64,000 nucleotides of DNA from a bacterium BMS3Abin11 (GTDB lineage Bacteria; Pseudomonadota; Gammaproteobacteria; BMS3Bbin11): positions 124,001 to 188,000 of the forward strand of contig BDTD01000015.1 of the NCBI GenBank assembly GCA_002897635.1, in the 5' to 3' direction. The translations under genes were made by a program, and so were the position numbers. Positions 25,609-35,087 of this stretch are shown one piece after another. The notes beneath the pieces were generated by a model that was not told the origin of the DNA, did not search any database, and was given only the letters and a program-made list of their open reading frames with translations. Every line of letters begins with the position of its first letter. The first letter of the stretch is position 1.

Positions 25609-26928
25609 ATGACCCATCACATTCCTTCTATCGGTTTTATCAGCCTCGGCTGTCCCAAGGCGCTGGTTGATTCTGAACAGATCATCACTCGCCTGCGTGC
25701 TGAAGGTTATGCTATCCAGCCAGACTATAAAAGCTCGGATGTCGTGGTCATCAACACCTGTGCCTTTATCGATGATGCGGTGGCAGAATCCATGCAGGCC
25801 ATCTCTGAGGCAATGAATGAAAACGGCAAGGTCATCGTCACAGGCTGCCTCGGTGCCAAACAGGGGGTCGTCGAACAGGCCTTTCCTGATCTACTGGCCG
25901 TCACCGGCCCGCATGCTGCCGATGAAGTGATGGCCGCAATACACCTGCACCTGCCACCGGATAGCGATCCGAAACTCAGCCTGATACCGCCCGGTGGTAT
26001 CAAGCTGACCCCTCGTCATTATGCCTATTTAAAGATCTCGGAAGGCTGCAATCACCGTTGCACTTTTTGTATTATCCCTTCACTACGCGGTGGACTGGTC
26101 TCCCGCCCGGTGTCAGAGGTTATGGATGAAGCAGAAGTGCTGATCAGTGCCGGGGTAAAAGAATTGTTAGTGGTCTCGCAGGATACCAGCGCCTATGGGC
26201 TGGACACCCGCTATCGCAATGACTTCTGGCGCGGCAAGCCGCTGAAAACCCGCTTTCTTGAACTGTGTAAAGCACTGGGTGAACTGGGCAGTTGGGTGCG
26301 TTTGCATTATGTCTACCCTTATCCACATGTAGACAAAGTTATACCACTGATGGCAGAAGGCATTATCCTGCCGTATCTTGATGTCCCCCTGCAACATGCC
26401 AATCACGACATCCTCAAGGCCATGAAACGACCTGCCAATGCCGAGAATGTTCTGCGTCGCATTGAGGACTGGCGGCAGACTTGCCCTGATATTACCCTGC
26501 GTAGCACCTTCATCGTCGGCTTTCCGGGCGAGACTGAAGAACAGTTTGAAGAATTGCTGGATTTTCTGCAGGAGGCCCAGCTCGATCGTGTCGGTGCCTT
26601 TGCCTATTCACCGGTTGACGGGGCAGCCGCCAATGATCTTGAAAATCCTGTCCCTGAAGAGATTAAACAGGATCGCCTGCGGCGTTTTATGGCGCTACAG
26701 GAGGAAATATCGGAACAAAGGCTGGCCACGCGCGTTGGCCACATAGAAGACATCATCATCGATGGCAAGGATGAGGAAGGTTATATCGGCCGCAGCAAGA
26801 GTGACGCACCCGAAATTGACGGTATTGTCTTTATTGATAGTAATAAAGACTTAATGGCAGGTGATATCGTCCGTGCTAAGATCACCGACCATAGTGCGCA
26901 TGATCTTTGGGCTGAGACAGTAGAATAA
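25609..26928 (+). CDS. rimO: ribosomal protein S12 methylthiotransferase RimO
   Basis: A 439-residue radical-SAM enzyme that adds a methylthio group to an Asp of ribosomal protein S12. The N-terminal UPF0004 domain has its cluster cysteines in SLGCPKA, INTCAF and VTGCLGA. The radical SAM motif is CNHRCTFC, and a C-terminal TRAM domain begins near residue 370 ([22 protein letters not shown]). Full length. The IMPase-family gene follows 15 nt later. Confidence 0.97.
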   Translation: MTHHIPSIGFISLGCPKALVDSEQIITRLRAEGYAIQPDYKSSDVVVINTCAFIDDAVAESMQAISEAMNENGKVIVTGCLGAKQGVVEQAFPDLLAVTGPHAADEVMAAIHLHLPPDSDPKLSLIPPGGIKLTPRHYAYLKISEGCNHRCTFCIIPSLRGGLVSRPVSEVMDEAEVLISAGVKELLVVSQDTSAYGLDTRYRNDFWRGKPLKTRFLELCKALGELGSWVRLHYVYPYPHVDKVIPLMAEGIILPYLDVPLQHANHDILKAMKRPANAENVLRRIEDWRQTCPDITLRSTFIVGFPGETEEQFEELLDFLQEAQLDRVGAFAYSPVDGAAANDLENPVPEEIKQDRLRRFMALQEEISEQRLATRVGHIEDIIIDGKDEEGYIGRSKSDAPEIDGIVFIDSNKDLMAGDIVRAKITDHSAHDLWAETVE

Positions 26929-26943
26929 TGAAATTAACAGCGT

Positions 26944-27747
26944 ATGTCTGACTTTCCACAAAGCAATCTTTCATTACTGAAGCAACTGGTCATTGATGCT
27001 GGCCAGGAAGAGTTGTTACCCCGCTTTCAGCATACCGACTTCTCCTACAAACAGGATGGTAGCATGGTGACGGAAGCTGACTTAAGAGTGCAAGCCCGAT
27101 TACAACAGGTACTGCTGGATCTTTCGCCGCAAATACCTCTGCTTGGGGAAGAAATGACTGAGCGGGAGCAGGCTTCTATCATAGGTGATGGCACGGCGAC
27201 CTTCTGGTGTCTAGACCCACTAGACGGTACCCGTAATTTTGCTTCCGGCATCCCCTTTTTCAGTATCTCCCTGGCATTGATTGAAAATGGCCAGCCTGTC
27301 ATTGGCATCATTTACGACCCGATGCGGGATGAATGCTTTACGGCCGGGTTTGGCCAGGGAGCGTCTATTAATGGCAGTCCGTTGAGAACTAACAATATCG
27401 CACATAATGTCCTCTCGCGCTGTACTGCCATCATTGATTTCAAACGGCTGCCAGACGACCTGGCGGAACGGCTCGCCAGCAATCCTCCCTACTCTTCACA
27501 GCGCAGTTTTGGTTCTGTCGCGCTGGACTGGGTGTGGCTTGCGGCGGGACGGGCCCAGGTGTATCTGCACGGCAAACAAAAATTATGGGACTATGCCGCC
27601 GGCTGGTTAATCCTTGCTGAAGCGGGTGGCATTTCATCGACGCTGGAAGGTGTTAGCAGCTTCCAGGCAGTGCTCGAGCCACGCTCGGCAGTGGCGGCAT
27701 CAAATATCGAACTTTATCAACAGTGGTTTGAATGGCTCGGTGCCTGA
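26944..27747 (+). CDS. inositol-monophosphatase-family phosphatase
   Basis: A 267-residue Mg-dependent, lithium-sensitive-type sugar phosphatase. Metal ligands are seen in LLGEEM (Glu), LDPLDGTRNF (Asp-Pro-Leu-Asp-Gly-Thr) and the C-terminal LWDYAAGWLILAEAGG. The substrate is unclear (inositol phosphate, histidinol phosphate or another small phosphate ester). It forms an operon with rimO and with the DUF523 gene, whose GTG start it overlaps by 8 nt. Confidence 0.9.
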   Translation: MSDFPQSNLSLLKQLVIDAGQEELLPRFQHTDFSYKQDGSMVTEADLRVQARLQQVLLDLSPQIPLLGEEMTEREQASIIGDGTATFWCLDPLDGTRNFASGIPFFSISLALIENGQPVIGIIYDPMRDECFTAGFGQGASINGSPLRTNNIAHNVLSRCTAIIDFKRLPDDLAERLASNPPYSSQRSFGSVALDWVWLAAGRAQVYLHGKQKLWDYAAGWLILAEAGGISSTLEGVSSFQAVLEPRSAVAASNIELYQQWFEWLGA

Positions 27748-28240
27748 ACAAAAGAATAAAATTCTTGTAAGCGCCTGCCTGCTTGGCCAGCCAGTCCGCT
27801 TCGATGGCCGGGCCAAAGAGATAAAACACGTTATATTGCATCACTGGCAGGAACAAGGTCGTCTGCTACCAATCTGCCCGGAAGTAAGTGGTGGCTTACC
27901 AGCCCCGAGACCCGCAGCAGAAATTTCTGCCTGTTCTGCAGAGGATGTTATTGATGGCAGGGGGCAAGTCCTGACTGAAAATGGAGATGATGTCACTCGC
28001 TATTTTCTTTGCGGTGCTCAACATGCATTAATTCTTTGTCGTCAACAAAAAATACGGCTGGCAATTCTAAAAGAAAACAGTCCATCCTGCGGCTCTGCAC
28101 AGGTTTATGGTGGTACTTTCGATGCTAAACTGGTCCCCGGTGCTGGCATAACTTCGACTCTCCTGCGCCAGAACGGGATAGCCGTTTATAATGAGCTTGA
28201 GATTGATGAAGCAGACAAATACTTGAAGACACTGCTGTGA
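27740..28240 (+). CDS. DUF523 family protein
   Basis: A 166-residue DUF523 (YbbK-like) protein of unknown function. Conserved cysteine segments include VSACLLGQPVRFDG, ICPEVSGGLPAPRPAAE and KENSPSCGSAQVYGG, which suggest metal or cluster binding. No ATG fits; the GTG at 27740 in frame gives the expected N-terminus and overlaps the upstream phosphatase gene. The frame is open further upstream, but that part is a shadow of the phosphatase. Confidence 0.88.
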   Translation: MPEQKNKILVSACLLGQPVRFDGRAKEIKHVILHHWQEQGRLLPICPEVSGGLPAPRPAAEISACSAEDVIDGRGQVLTENGDDVTRYFLCGAQHALILCRQQKIRLAILKENSPSCGSAQVYGGTFDAKLVPGAGITSTLLRQNGIAVYNELEIDEADKYLKTLL

Positions 28241-28253
28241 GTAAAGAACCCTA

Positions 28254-28318
28254 TGTAGGTGCGAATTCATTCGCACATTATGATGAAAAAACACCTGTGC
28301 GAATGAATTCGCACCTAC
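28254..28318. repeat. REP-like long palindrome, family GTAGGTGCGAA
   Basis: TGTAGGTGCGAATTCATTCGCACA and its inverse copy lie around a short centre, making a nearly perfect hairpin of about 65 bp after the DUF523 gene, where it could also act as a terminator. Confidence 0.85.
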
Positions 28319-28399
28319 GGGTCTATTTTTAACAATCTATAGCACTCTTGATTTAATATGAATTTTCACAAATTTATAAAGGCGCCCTGAACTTTATCC

Positions 28400-29428
28400 A
28401 TGCGTGTACTGATCATCAAAACCTCTTCTCTCGGCGATGTCCTGCACACTTTGCCCGCATTAACTGATGCGCGGACTGCGAATCCTGATATCAGCTTTGA
28501 CTGGATAATAGAAGAGGCCTTCGCACCAATACCCTCATGGCATAGCGCCGTAAACCAGGTCATCCCTGTGGCTCTGCGCCGTTGGCGTAAGTCGCCTTTT
28601 TCAAAACAGACACGGCAACAGTGGCACGAGTTCAGGCGCAGAATAAAGGCAGATGATTACGACCTGGTCATCGATGCCCAGGGACTGATCAAGAGTGCAT
28701 GGCTAACTCACCTGTCAAAAGGTACATCGCATGGGCTAAACCGTCAATCGGCACGCGAGGGACTGGTGGCGTTTAGCTATGATGTTGTGCATCAGGTAGA
28801 CAAAGGCCAGCATGCGATAGAAAGGGTGCGGGAGTTGTTTGCCAAGGCGCTGGATTACCCGTTACCTGAGAGTCCACCTGATTACGGTATCTGTACCGGC
28901 GACCCGGATAACCGCTCCCGCCAACTGGTCTTTCTTCATGGCACGACATGGCAAAGTAAACACTGGCCAGAGCAGTACTGGCTGGAGATGGTAGAATTAG
29001 CGACAAATGATGGTTACCAGGTACAACTCCCCTGGGGTAATGATGAAGAAAGAGCTCGTGCAGAGAGACTTGCTCAAGATAATGAGAAGGTCCGGGTGTC
29101 ACCTGCCATGGATTTGAATGGCATAGCCTCACTGCTTGCCAGTTCAACTGGCGCAGTAGCAGTCGATACCGGGCTCGGCCACCTTGCTGCAGCTCTGTCA
29201 TTACCAAACGTGTCATTATATGGTTCAACAGATCCGTTTTTAACCGGGACTCGGGGGAGCCACCAGGCACAGCTAAAAGTAAATTTTGAATGTTCGCCCT
29301 GCCTGGATCGCAAATGCCGCTATACAAAAACCTCGGTAGTCAGCCCTGCCTGTTACCAGACTCTGCCACCGACTCACGTCTGGCAGAAACTTCAGCAACT
29401 TATTGATGAAAAGGAAAACATTAAATGA
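28400..29428 (+). CDS. waaC: LPS heptosyltransferase I
   Basis: A 342-residue GT9 glycosyltransferase adding the first heptose to Kdo of the LPS inner core, at the cytoplasmic face of the inner membrane. N-terminal MRVLIIKTSSLGDVLHTLPAL is the WaaC signature; HGTTWQSKHWP and AVDTGLGHLAAALS are the donor-binding segments. It opens the LPS-core cluster and overlaps galE by 4 nt. Confidence 0.95.
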   Translation: MRVLIIKTSSLGDVLHTLPALTDARTANPDISFDWIIEEAFAPIPSWHSAVNQVIPVALRRWRKSPFSKQTRQQWHEFRRRIKADDYDLVIDAQGLIKSAWLTHLSKGTSHGLNRQSAREGLVAFSYDVVHQVDKGQHAIERVRELFAKALDYPLPESPPDYGICTGDPDNRSRQLVFLHGTTWQSKHWPEQYWLEMVELATNDGYQVQLPWGNDEERARAERLAQDNEKVRVSPAMDLNGIASLLASSTGAVAVDTGLGHLAAALSLPNVSLYGSTDPFLTGTRGSHQAQLKVNFECSPCLDRKCRYTKTSVVSPACYQTLPPTHVWQKLQQLIDEKENIK

Positions 29429-30468
29429 AAAAATCTGTGCTGGTCACCGGTGGTGCCGGGTATATTGGGTCACACACCTGCCATCAACTCGTTGAAACAG
29501 GTGAACACGTTGTCGTGGTTGATAACTTTTATTCCGGCCACCGTTGGGCCGTACCCGATCAGGCGGTTCTTGTTGAAGGTAATGCGGGTGACATTGAACT
29601 GACCTCAAAGCTGATGCGTGAGCATGACGTTGATACCGTCATTCATTTCGCCGGTCATATCGTCGTGCCTGAATCTGTCACTGACCCGTTAAAGTATTAC
29701 CGCAACAACACACAAAACTCCCGCAATCTGCTGGAGGCCTGCATCAATAGTGGTGTCAATCAGTTTGTCTTCTCATCGACGGCCGCTGTCTATGGCATCC
29801 CCAAAGAGCAACCCGCTACAGAGCAGACAGATACGGCACCGATCAACGCCTATGGCAGATCAAAGCTGATGACAGAATGGATGATGCAGGATCTGGCAGA
29901 TCGACCAGATATCGATGATGGTTTTCGCTTTATCGCACTACGCTACTTTAATGTAGCCGGTGCACGGGCCGACCTTACAATCGGTCAGGCAACACCGGAA
30001 GCGACACACCTGATAAAAGTAGCCTGTCAGACAGCACTTGGCCTGCGGGATTCTGTCAGTATATTCGGTACCGATTACCCGACACCGGATGGTACAGGCG
30101 TACGGGACTATATCCATGTTGATGATCTCGCTACGGCCCATCTGTCTGCGCTGAATTATCTGCGCCGGGGTGGTAAATCGACAATAATGAACTGCGGCTA
30201 CGGGCAGGGATACTCTGTACGTGAAGTTATGCGGATGGTAAAAAAGGTCAGTGGTGTCGATTTCACTATCATCGAAACACCCCGACGTGCCGGTGACCCG
30301 CCGGAGCTGATTGCGGGCAATGAACTGATACATAAAACACTGGACTGGAAAATACGCTATCAGGATCTTGAAGTTATATGTCAGACTGCGTATGAATGGG
30401 AAAAGAAATGGACGGAAATGCAGGGGAAAGGGGAAAGGGGAAAGGAAAGACTAAAGATAAAGGACTAA
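29425..30468 (+). CDS. galE: UDP-glucose 4-epimerase
   Basis: A 347-residue short-chain dehydrogenase interconverting UDP-glucose and UDP-galactose for LPS or capsule sugars. It shows GGAGYIGSHT for NAD binding, SSTAAVYG and the YGRSK catalytic Tyr-x3-Lys, and RYFNVAGA. The last 14 residues (GKGERGKERLKIKD) are encoded by the start of a purine-rich repeat tract, so the repeat has replaced or extended the native C-terminus. The start overlaps waaC. Confidence 0.95.
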   Translation: MKKSVLVTGGAGYIGSHTCHQLVETGEHVVVVDNFYSGHRWAVPDQAVLVEGNAGDIELTSKLMREHDVDTVIHFAGHIVVPESVTDPLKYYRNNTQNSRNLLEACINSGVNQFVFSSTAAVYGIPKEQPATEQTDTAPINAYGRSKLMTEWMMQDLADRPDIDDGFRFIALRYFNVAGARADLTIGQATPEATHLIKVACQTALGLRDSVSIFGTDYPTPDGTGVRDYIHVDDLATAHLSALNYLRRGGKSTIMNCGYGQGYSVREVMRMVKKVSGVDFTIIETPRRAGDPPELIAGNELIHKTLDWKIRYQDLEVICQTAYEWEKKWTEMQGKGERGKERLKIKD

Positions 30469-30546
30469 GGACTAAGGACTAAGGACTAAAGACTAAAGAC
30501 TAAAGACTAAAGACTAAAGACTAAAGACTAAAGACTAAAGACTAAA
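30461..30546 (+). repeat. heptanucleotide tandem repeat (GGACTAA/AGACTAA)
   Basis: About 12 head-to-tail 7-bp units: four of GGACTAA and then eight of AGACTAA. The first units cover the galE stop codon and the last ends 23 bp before waaQ. Members of the same 7-bp class recur at 52900, 53478 and 62183. Confidence 0.95.
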
Positions 30547-30568
30547 AAAGTATAGCGGTTTATTAAAT

Positions 30569-31657
30569 ATGCAAGAATCCTACCTTTCTGATGCGATTGA
30601 CCTGACGCTTGTTCGTCGTGTGCTGGTCATCAAGTTGCGGCATTTTGGTGATGTATTATTGACCTCGCCTGTCTTTACCGTTCTGGCAAAAACTATTCCT
30701 GATGTTGAAATCGATGCGCTGGTTTATGTAGATACATCACCTATGCTGGAACTACACCCATCTATCAGCCAGCTTCACTGCATAGACCGCAAATGGAAAA
30801 AACAGGGTATCAAATCTCAATGGCAACATGAACAACAACTAATGCAAGTACTGCGCAGTCGGGAATATGATCTAGTCATACACCTCACTGAGCATGCCCG
30901 TGGTGCGCGCCTGGTACGTCGCCTCAAACCGCGTTATGCCGTCGCCCGGTCCTACCCGGGAAAACGCGGTCACTGGTGGCGCGACAGCTTCACTCATACC
31001 TACCAGGTCCCGGCAAAGCCCCGCCACACAGTTGAGATACATCTTGATGCTCTACGTCGCCTCGGCATTTACCCTACTATAGAAGACAGGCGACTGGTGC
31101 TTACACCTGGCCCTGATGCAGAAAAGAAAGCCAGTGAATTAATGCATAAGCATGACCTCAAAAAAGGCAATTACTTACTAATACATCCTACTTCTCGCTG
31201 GATGTTCAAAGGCTGGTCACGTCGGGGGTTCGCTGAAGTACTGCAACTACTCCATGGCAACGGACACAGGTTAGTATTATGTTCAGCGCCGGATCCGGCC
31301 GAAATGGAAGTCATTAAACAAATCTTATCTGATATCGTCGAACTGCCTGTTGTAAACCTTGCCGGTACACTGAGCCTGAAAGAGCTTTCAGCATTGATTG
31401 ATCGTGCCAGTTGTTTCATTGGTCTCGATTCCGTACCCATGCACATCGCAGCAGCCATGAACACACCCTGTGTGGCCCTGTTCGGGCCCAGCAATGAAAA
31501 AATATGGGGTCCATGGCAAGTTAAGCATACCCTCCTGGCGAAGGAATATTCCTGCCGGCCCTGTGGTCTGGATGGTTGTGGTAATGGAAAAATTAGTGAT
31601 TGTTTAATGGCGATTAATGCTGAGGAAGTTGTTTCTGCTGTAAAGAAAATATTGTAG
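30569..31657 (+). CDS. waaQ: LPS heptosyltransferase III (WaaQ-like)
   Basis: A 362-residue GT9 glycosyltransferase. N-terminal VLVIKLRHFGDVLLTSPVF, HPTSRWMFKGW, IGLDSVPMHIAAAM and the C-terminal CRPCGLDGCGNGKISDCL are typical of WaaQ, which adds the branching heptose III to heptose II of the LPS core. Cytoplasmic side of the inner membrane. It is separated from galE by the heptad repeats and is convergent with the next glycosyltransferase gene. Confidence 0.92.
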   Translation: MQESYLSDAIDLTLVRRVLVIKLRHFGDVLLTSPVFTVLAKTIPDVEIDALVYVDTSPMLELHPSISQLHCIDRKWKKQGIKSQWQHEQQLMQVLRSREYDLVIHLTEHARGARLVRRLKPRYAVARSYPGKRGHWWRDSFTHTYQVPAKPRHTVEIHLDALRRLGIYPTIEDRRLVLTPGPDAEKKASELMHKHDLKKGNYLLIHPTSRWMFKGWSRRGFAEVLQLLHGNGHRLVLCSAPDPAEMEVIKQILSDIVELPVVNLAGTLSLKELSALIDRASCFIGLDSVPMHIAAAMNTPCVALFGPSNEKIWGPWQVKHTLLAKEYSCRPCGLDGCGNGKISDCLMAINAEEVVSAVKKIL

Positions 31658-31681
31658 GGGCGCCATCTCGGCATGATTATT

Positions 31682-32728
31682 TTACGAAGATAATTTCTTC
31701 ATCGTCGCTTCAATCAGGGCAAGTGTTTCCCTGGCATTTCTTTCTATCGAATATTCTCTAACGACATCTAAATTTTGTTGTTTTATATTTTCTAGATGAT
31801 CAGAATTATCTAACAAGTTTCTCAGTGCTGGTAATATTTTTTCATCGGTGCTGTTTTCCATAAGTAGTTCATTTTGAAGAATTTCAGCCGCACCATTCTG
31901 ACGTGTAGTAATAACTGCATTTCCACCTCGCATGGCCTCCAGTACAACATTACTGAATGGTTCATAATGAGCTGGCAGTATCAGGATATCACTATCTACA
32001 TAATAGCGATCGATTTCTCTCACCGGCCCTGTGAACTTCACTTTTTCTGCCAGGCCGAGTTGTTCACTCAAAGTAATGTAACGCTGAAGGTGTTTATCCT
32101 TGCCCACAATAATTGCGAAAAAGTTGCGATCAAGTTTTGCCAGCAAGTGCAGCATTTCTGAAACACCCTTGCGTGCAAAACCAGAACCTGCAAACAAAAT
32201 TAACCGTGTCGAAGGATCAATAGATAGCTCCTGCCTGACAGAACCGGCAAGTGAATTATCGATATCGAGTTCAACCCCTGAATAGATCACGCGAATCTTG
32301 TCAGCTTCAATCCTGTAATGACGAATAATGTCATTCTTGACCATCATTGAATTGGCAATAATCTTATGCGCATTTCTGAAACAGCGCTGCTCGAGAAACA
32401 GATAAACAGGGTTCAGCAAGTTAAAACTCTTCTTCTTGCTTAACAGAAACTCCCTGTGAACACCATCACCTGCCCGATAGATATCCGGGCAACTTATTCG
32501 TTCAAGCGAGAAATAAAATCGAGGGCCTTTGAACAAACAAACACCCATATTAAATAGTAAAACACGCAAAAATGAAGGTAGAAAGCTGGGAAGTCTTGAA
32601 TGGATCAACCTATGTGCATAACCCTGTTCCGTCAACTGATTTGACAGACGTTCCAGATATTTTTCCGCACCGCCAAATGGTGTGCGGTTTCTTCGAACGA
32701 AACAAATCTCCGCTTTAGAATCGTTCAT
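31682..32728 (-). CDS. GT4 glycosyltransferase (WaaG-like)
   Basis: A 348-residue GT-B glycosyltransferase. RTPFGGAEKYLERL at the N-terminus and the donor-site E-x7-E region (HYEPFSNVVLEAMRGG) identify GT4. The length and the N-terminal RRNRTPFGGAE motif resemble LPS core glucosyltransferase WaaG, but the sugar cannot be assigned from sequence. It ends 24 nt from waaQ (convergent) and lies 9 nt downstream of the epimerase gene in the same operon. Confidence 0.85.
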   Translation of the reverse strand: MNDSKAEICFVRRNRTPFGGAEKYLERLSNQLTEQGYAHRLIHSRLPSFLPSFLRVLLFNMGVCLFKGPRFYFSLERISCPDIYRAGDGVHREFLLSKKKSFNLLNPVYLFLEQRCFRNAHKIIANSMMVKNDIIRHYRIEADKIRVIYSGVELDIDNSLAGSVRQELSIDPSTRLILFAGSGFARKGVSEMLHLLAKLDRNFFAIIVGKDKHLQRYITLSEQLGLAEKVKFTGPVREIDRYYVDSDILILPAHYEPFSNVVLEAMRGGNAVITTRQNGAAEILQNELLMENSTDEKILPALRNLLDNSDHLENIKQQNLDVVREYSIERNARETLALIEATMKKLSS

Positions 32729-32737
32729 TAAGGTATT

Positions 32738-33763
32738 TCAGCTGTTTTCAAGATACCACTTAGCCGCTTCATCAAGCCCGGTACTCACCGAATACTCAGG
32801 CGAATAACCCAGCAGCTGTTCGGATTTGCTGATATCGGCCAGTGAATGGCGTACATCTCCGGCGCGAAAATCCCGGTAAACCGGCTCTTTGCTGCTGCAA
32901 GCGGGGTGCTCTGCTGCAACACGTTCCCGAATCATCTGGTAAAGTTCATTCAGTGTTGTTCTCTGGCCAAACGCCACATTATAAACCTGGTCAACAGCTG
33001 ACTCATCGGTAACTGTAGCGGCAAGTAAATTCGCCTGTACACAATTATCGATATAACAAAAGTCACGGCTGGTCTCACCATCACCATTAATAAAAGTGTC
33101 CTCACCCCTTATCAATGCAGCAAACCACTTCGGCATTACGGCCGCATAGGCCCCCTCCGGATCCTGACGACGGCCAAAGATGTTGAAATACCGCAGGCCT
33201 ATCGATTTGAAATTATAGGTTCTGCTAAAAACACTGGCGTACAATTCGTTGACCAGTTTGGTAACGGCATAAGGCGACAGGGGATTGCCGATAGTATCTT
33301 CCTGTTTCGGCAAGCCTGGATGATCGCCATAGGTCGAGCTGGAAGCCGCATAAACAAAGCGTTTAACGCCTGCGCTTTTTGCTGCCTGCAACATATTGAG
33401 AAAGCCGGTGATATTGTTTGCATTGGTTGTTAACGGGTCTTCGATGGAGCGTGGAACTGAGCCTAGTGCCGCCTGATGCAATACATAATCAATACCCTTG
33501 CATGCCTGCAGACAGGCGTCTGCATCACGAATATCATTATTGAGAAAGCTGAAGCCACGCCACTGATCACCAGTAACCAGCGACTGTACGGCATCGAGAT
33601 TATGCTGGTGACCGGTGGAGAAATTATCAATGCCAACAACTTTTTGATCCAGTTTTAATAATGTCTCCAGCAGGTTGGAGCCGATAAAGCCTGCTACGCC
33701 GGTGATCAGCCAGTGGTATGGCTGAGCCCGTAGCTCCTGTTTAAGTTCCTGGTATCGGCTCAT
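32738..33763 (-). CDS. NAD-dependent epimerase, UDP-GlcNAc 4-epimerase (WbpP) type
   Basis: A 341-residue short-chain dehydrogenase. The Rossmann motif is [11 protein letters not shown], with [14 protein letters not shown] and the YAVTK catalytic pair following; the sequence fits the WbpP/TviC group that epimerises UDP-GlcNAc or its uronic acid. The frame is open to 33808, but GGAGGT sits 7 nt before the ATG at 33763, so this start is chosen. It would supply a nucleotide sugar for LPS or O-antigen. Substrate inferred from similarity by eye. Confidence 0.88.
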   Translation of the reverse strand: MSRYQELKQELRAQPYHWLITGVAGFIGSNLLETLLKLDQKVVGIDNFSTGHQHNLDAVQSLVTGDQWRGFSFLNNDIRDADACLQACKGIDYVLHQAALGSVPRSIEDPLTTNANNITGFLNMLQAAKSAGVKRFVYAASSSTYGDHPGLPKQEDTIGNPLSPYAVTKLVNELYASVFSRTYNFKSIGLRYFNIFGRRQDPEGAYAAVMPKWFAALIRGEDTFINGDGETSRDFCYIDNCVQANLLAATVTDESAVDQVYNVAFGQRTTLNELYQMIRERVAAEHPACSSKEPVYRDFRAGDVRHSLADISKSEQLLGYSPEYSVSTGLDEAAKWYLENS

Positions 33764-33986
33764 ATAGGGCACCTCCAATAGTTCTGTACATATCGGATTG
33801 AGATTCAAAATGAGTCATATCAAGGTGGAAATCGAACGTACAGCGATTGATTATAGCAGCATGAAAGACAAAGGTGCCAAATCTACCAGGGTGGTTGTTT
33901 ATGCCGCATACAAGCGTAAAATGCGCTAACGCTTTCTTTCTGGATCACTACATGCTCTGCCGCTCCCCCTTACTCATCAAAAAACA

Positions 33987-35087
33987 TTGAAAATCCTCCA
34001 TACAGAAGCCTCCCTCGGCTATGGCGGCCAGGAAATGCGTATCGTCAAAGAAGCACAGGGTATGGTGGAGCTTGGGCACGATCTCACATTGCTGTGCCCG
34101 GGTGAAGCAGAGATAGGCACGTTGGCCAAAAAGCATGCCCTGAACGTACACCTGTTACCGATAGGCAGGAAAAATGTCAGCGCAGTTCTTGCCCTGCGCA
34201 ACTGGCTCAAAGAAAACCCTCCGGACGTAATCAATACCCATAGCTCTACTGACAGCTGGCTGATTGCCCTGGCCACTAGAATGATGGCGGATCGCCCTGC
34301 GATCGTACGTACCCGGCACATTTCGACGCCAATACCGAGAAACCTGTCATCCCGATGGCTTTATACTAAATCCTGTGACCATATTGTTACCACTGGAGAA
34401 AAGCTTCGACAGACACTGATCGATGTCAATCATTTTCCTGCCGACCATATCACCTCTGTCCGTACCGGCATCAATCTCGATTATTTCAGCCCGGTAGATC
34501 AATCCGTGGTGCGCAGCAAACTGGGCATGGACAAAAAGGCCTTTATTATCGGCATCGTTGCTACACTGCGTAGCTGGAAAGGACATCGCTATCTGATCAG
34601 GGCGTTCAGTCGCTTCAGTAACAAAAACAGCCGCCTGTTAATCGTTGGCGAGGGCCCGCAGTGGGATACCCTGCACACCCTGGTGGATAAGCTGGGTTTG
34701 CGTGATCGTGTTATTTTCACCAACCGTCAACAGAATATTGCGGAGTGGATGAATACCATGGATGTATTCTGCCTTCCATCCTATGCCAATGAGGGTGTGC
34801 CCCAGGCACTGATGCAGTCTCAAGCGTGTGGTATTCCTGCGATCACAACACTCAACGGCAGTATCAATGAAGCCGTTATCCCGGACAAAACAGCACTTAT
34901 TATTGAACCCAGAAACAGTGATGCTGTACTAGCCGCCCTCGAACATATGTATAAAGATCATAAAATGATTTCTACTATGTCTGAAGCCGCCCATCTAAAT
35001 GCACAAAAGAATTTTTCCAGTCAACAAATGATTGAGAAAATGGATGCTGTATTTACTGCTGCCATTGAAATAAACGCCACTAAATGA
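33987..35087 (+). CDS. GT4 glycosyltransferase
   Basis: A 366-residue GT-B enzyme of the LPS or polysaccharide type. N-terminal ILHTEASLGYGGQEMRI, middle GIVATLRSWKGH and the donor site LPSYANEGVPQALMQSQACG are seen. The only plausible start matching the family N-terminus is TTG at 33987, with no clear Shine-Dalgarno; an upstream sequencing error or weak expression is possible. It overlaps the first ligase-like gene by 4 nt, so the three genes 33987-37536 form one unit. Confidence 0.87.
   Translation: MKILHTEASLGYGGQEMRIVKEAQGMVELGHDLTLLCPGEAEIGTLAKKHALNVHLLPIGRKNVSAVLALRNWLKENPPDVINTHSSTDSWLIALATRMMADRPAIVRTRHISTPIPRNLSSRWLYTKSCDHIVTTGEKLRQTLIDVNHFPADHITSVRTGINLDYFSPVDQSVVRSKLGMDKKAFIIGIVATLRSWKGHRYLIRAFSRFSNKNSRLLIVGEGPQWDTLHTLVDKLGLRDRVIFTNRQQNIAEWMNTMDVFCLPSYANEGVPQALMQSQACGIPAITTLNGSINEAVIPDKTALIIEPRNSDAVLAALEHMYKDHKMISTMSEAAHLNAQKNFSSQQMIEKMDAVFTAAIEINATK

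Noticed and set aside
27614-27739. Upstream extension of the DUF523 protein
   Set aside because: The codons are inside the phosphatase gene in another frame; family similarity begins only at about 27740.
30461-30546. Possible CRISPR array
   Set aside because: Units are 7 bp, head to tail, with no spacers and no cas genes nearby.
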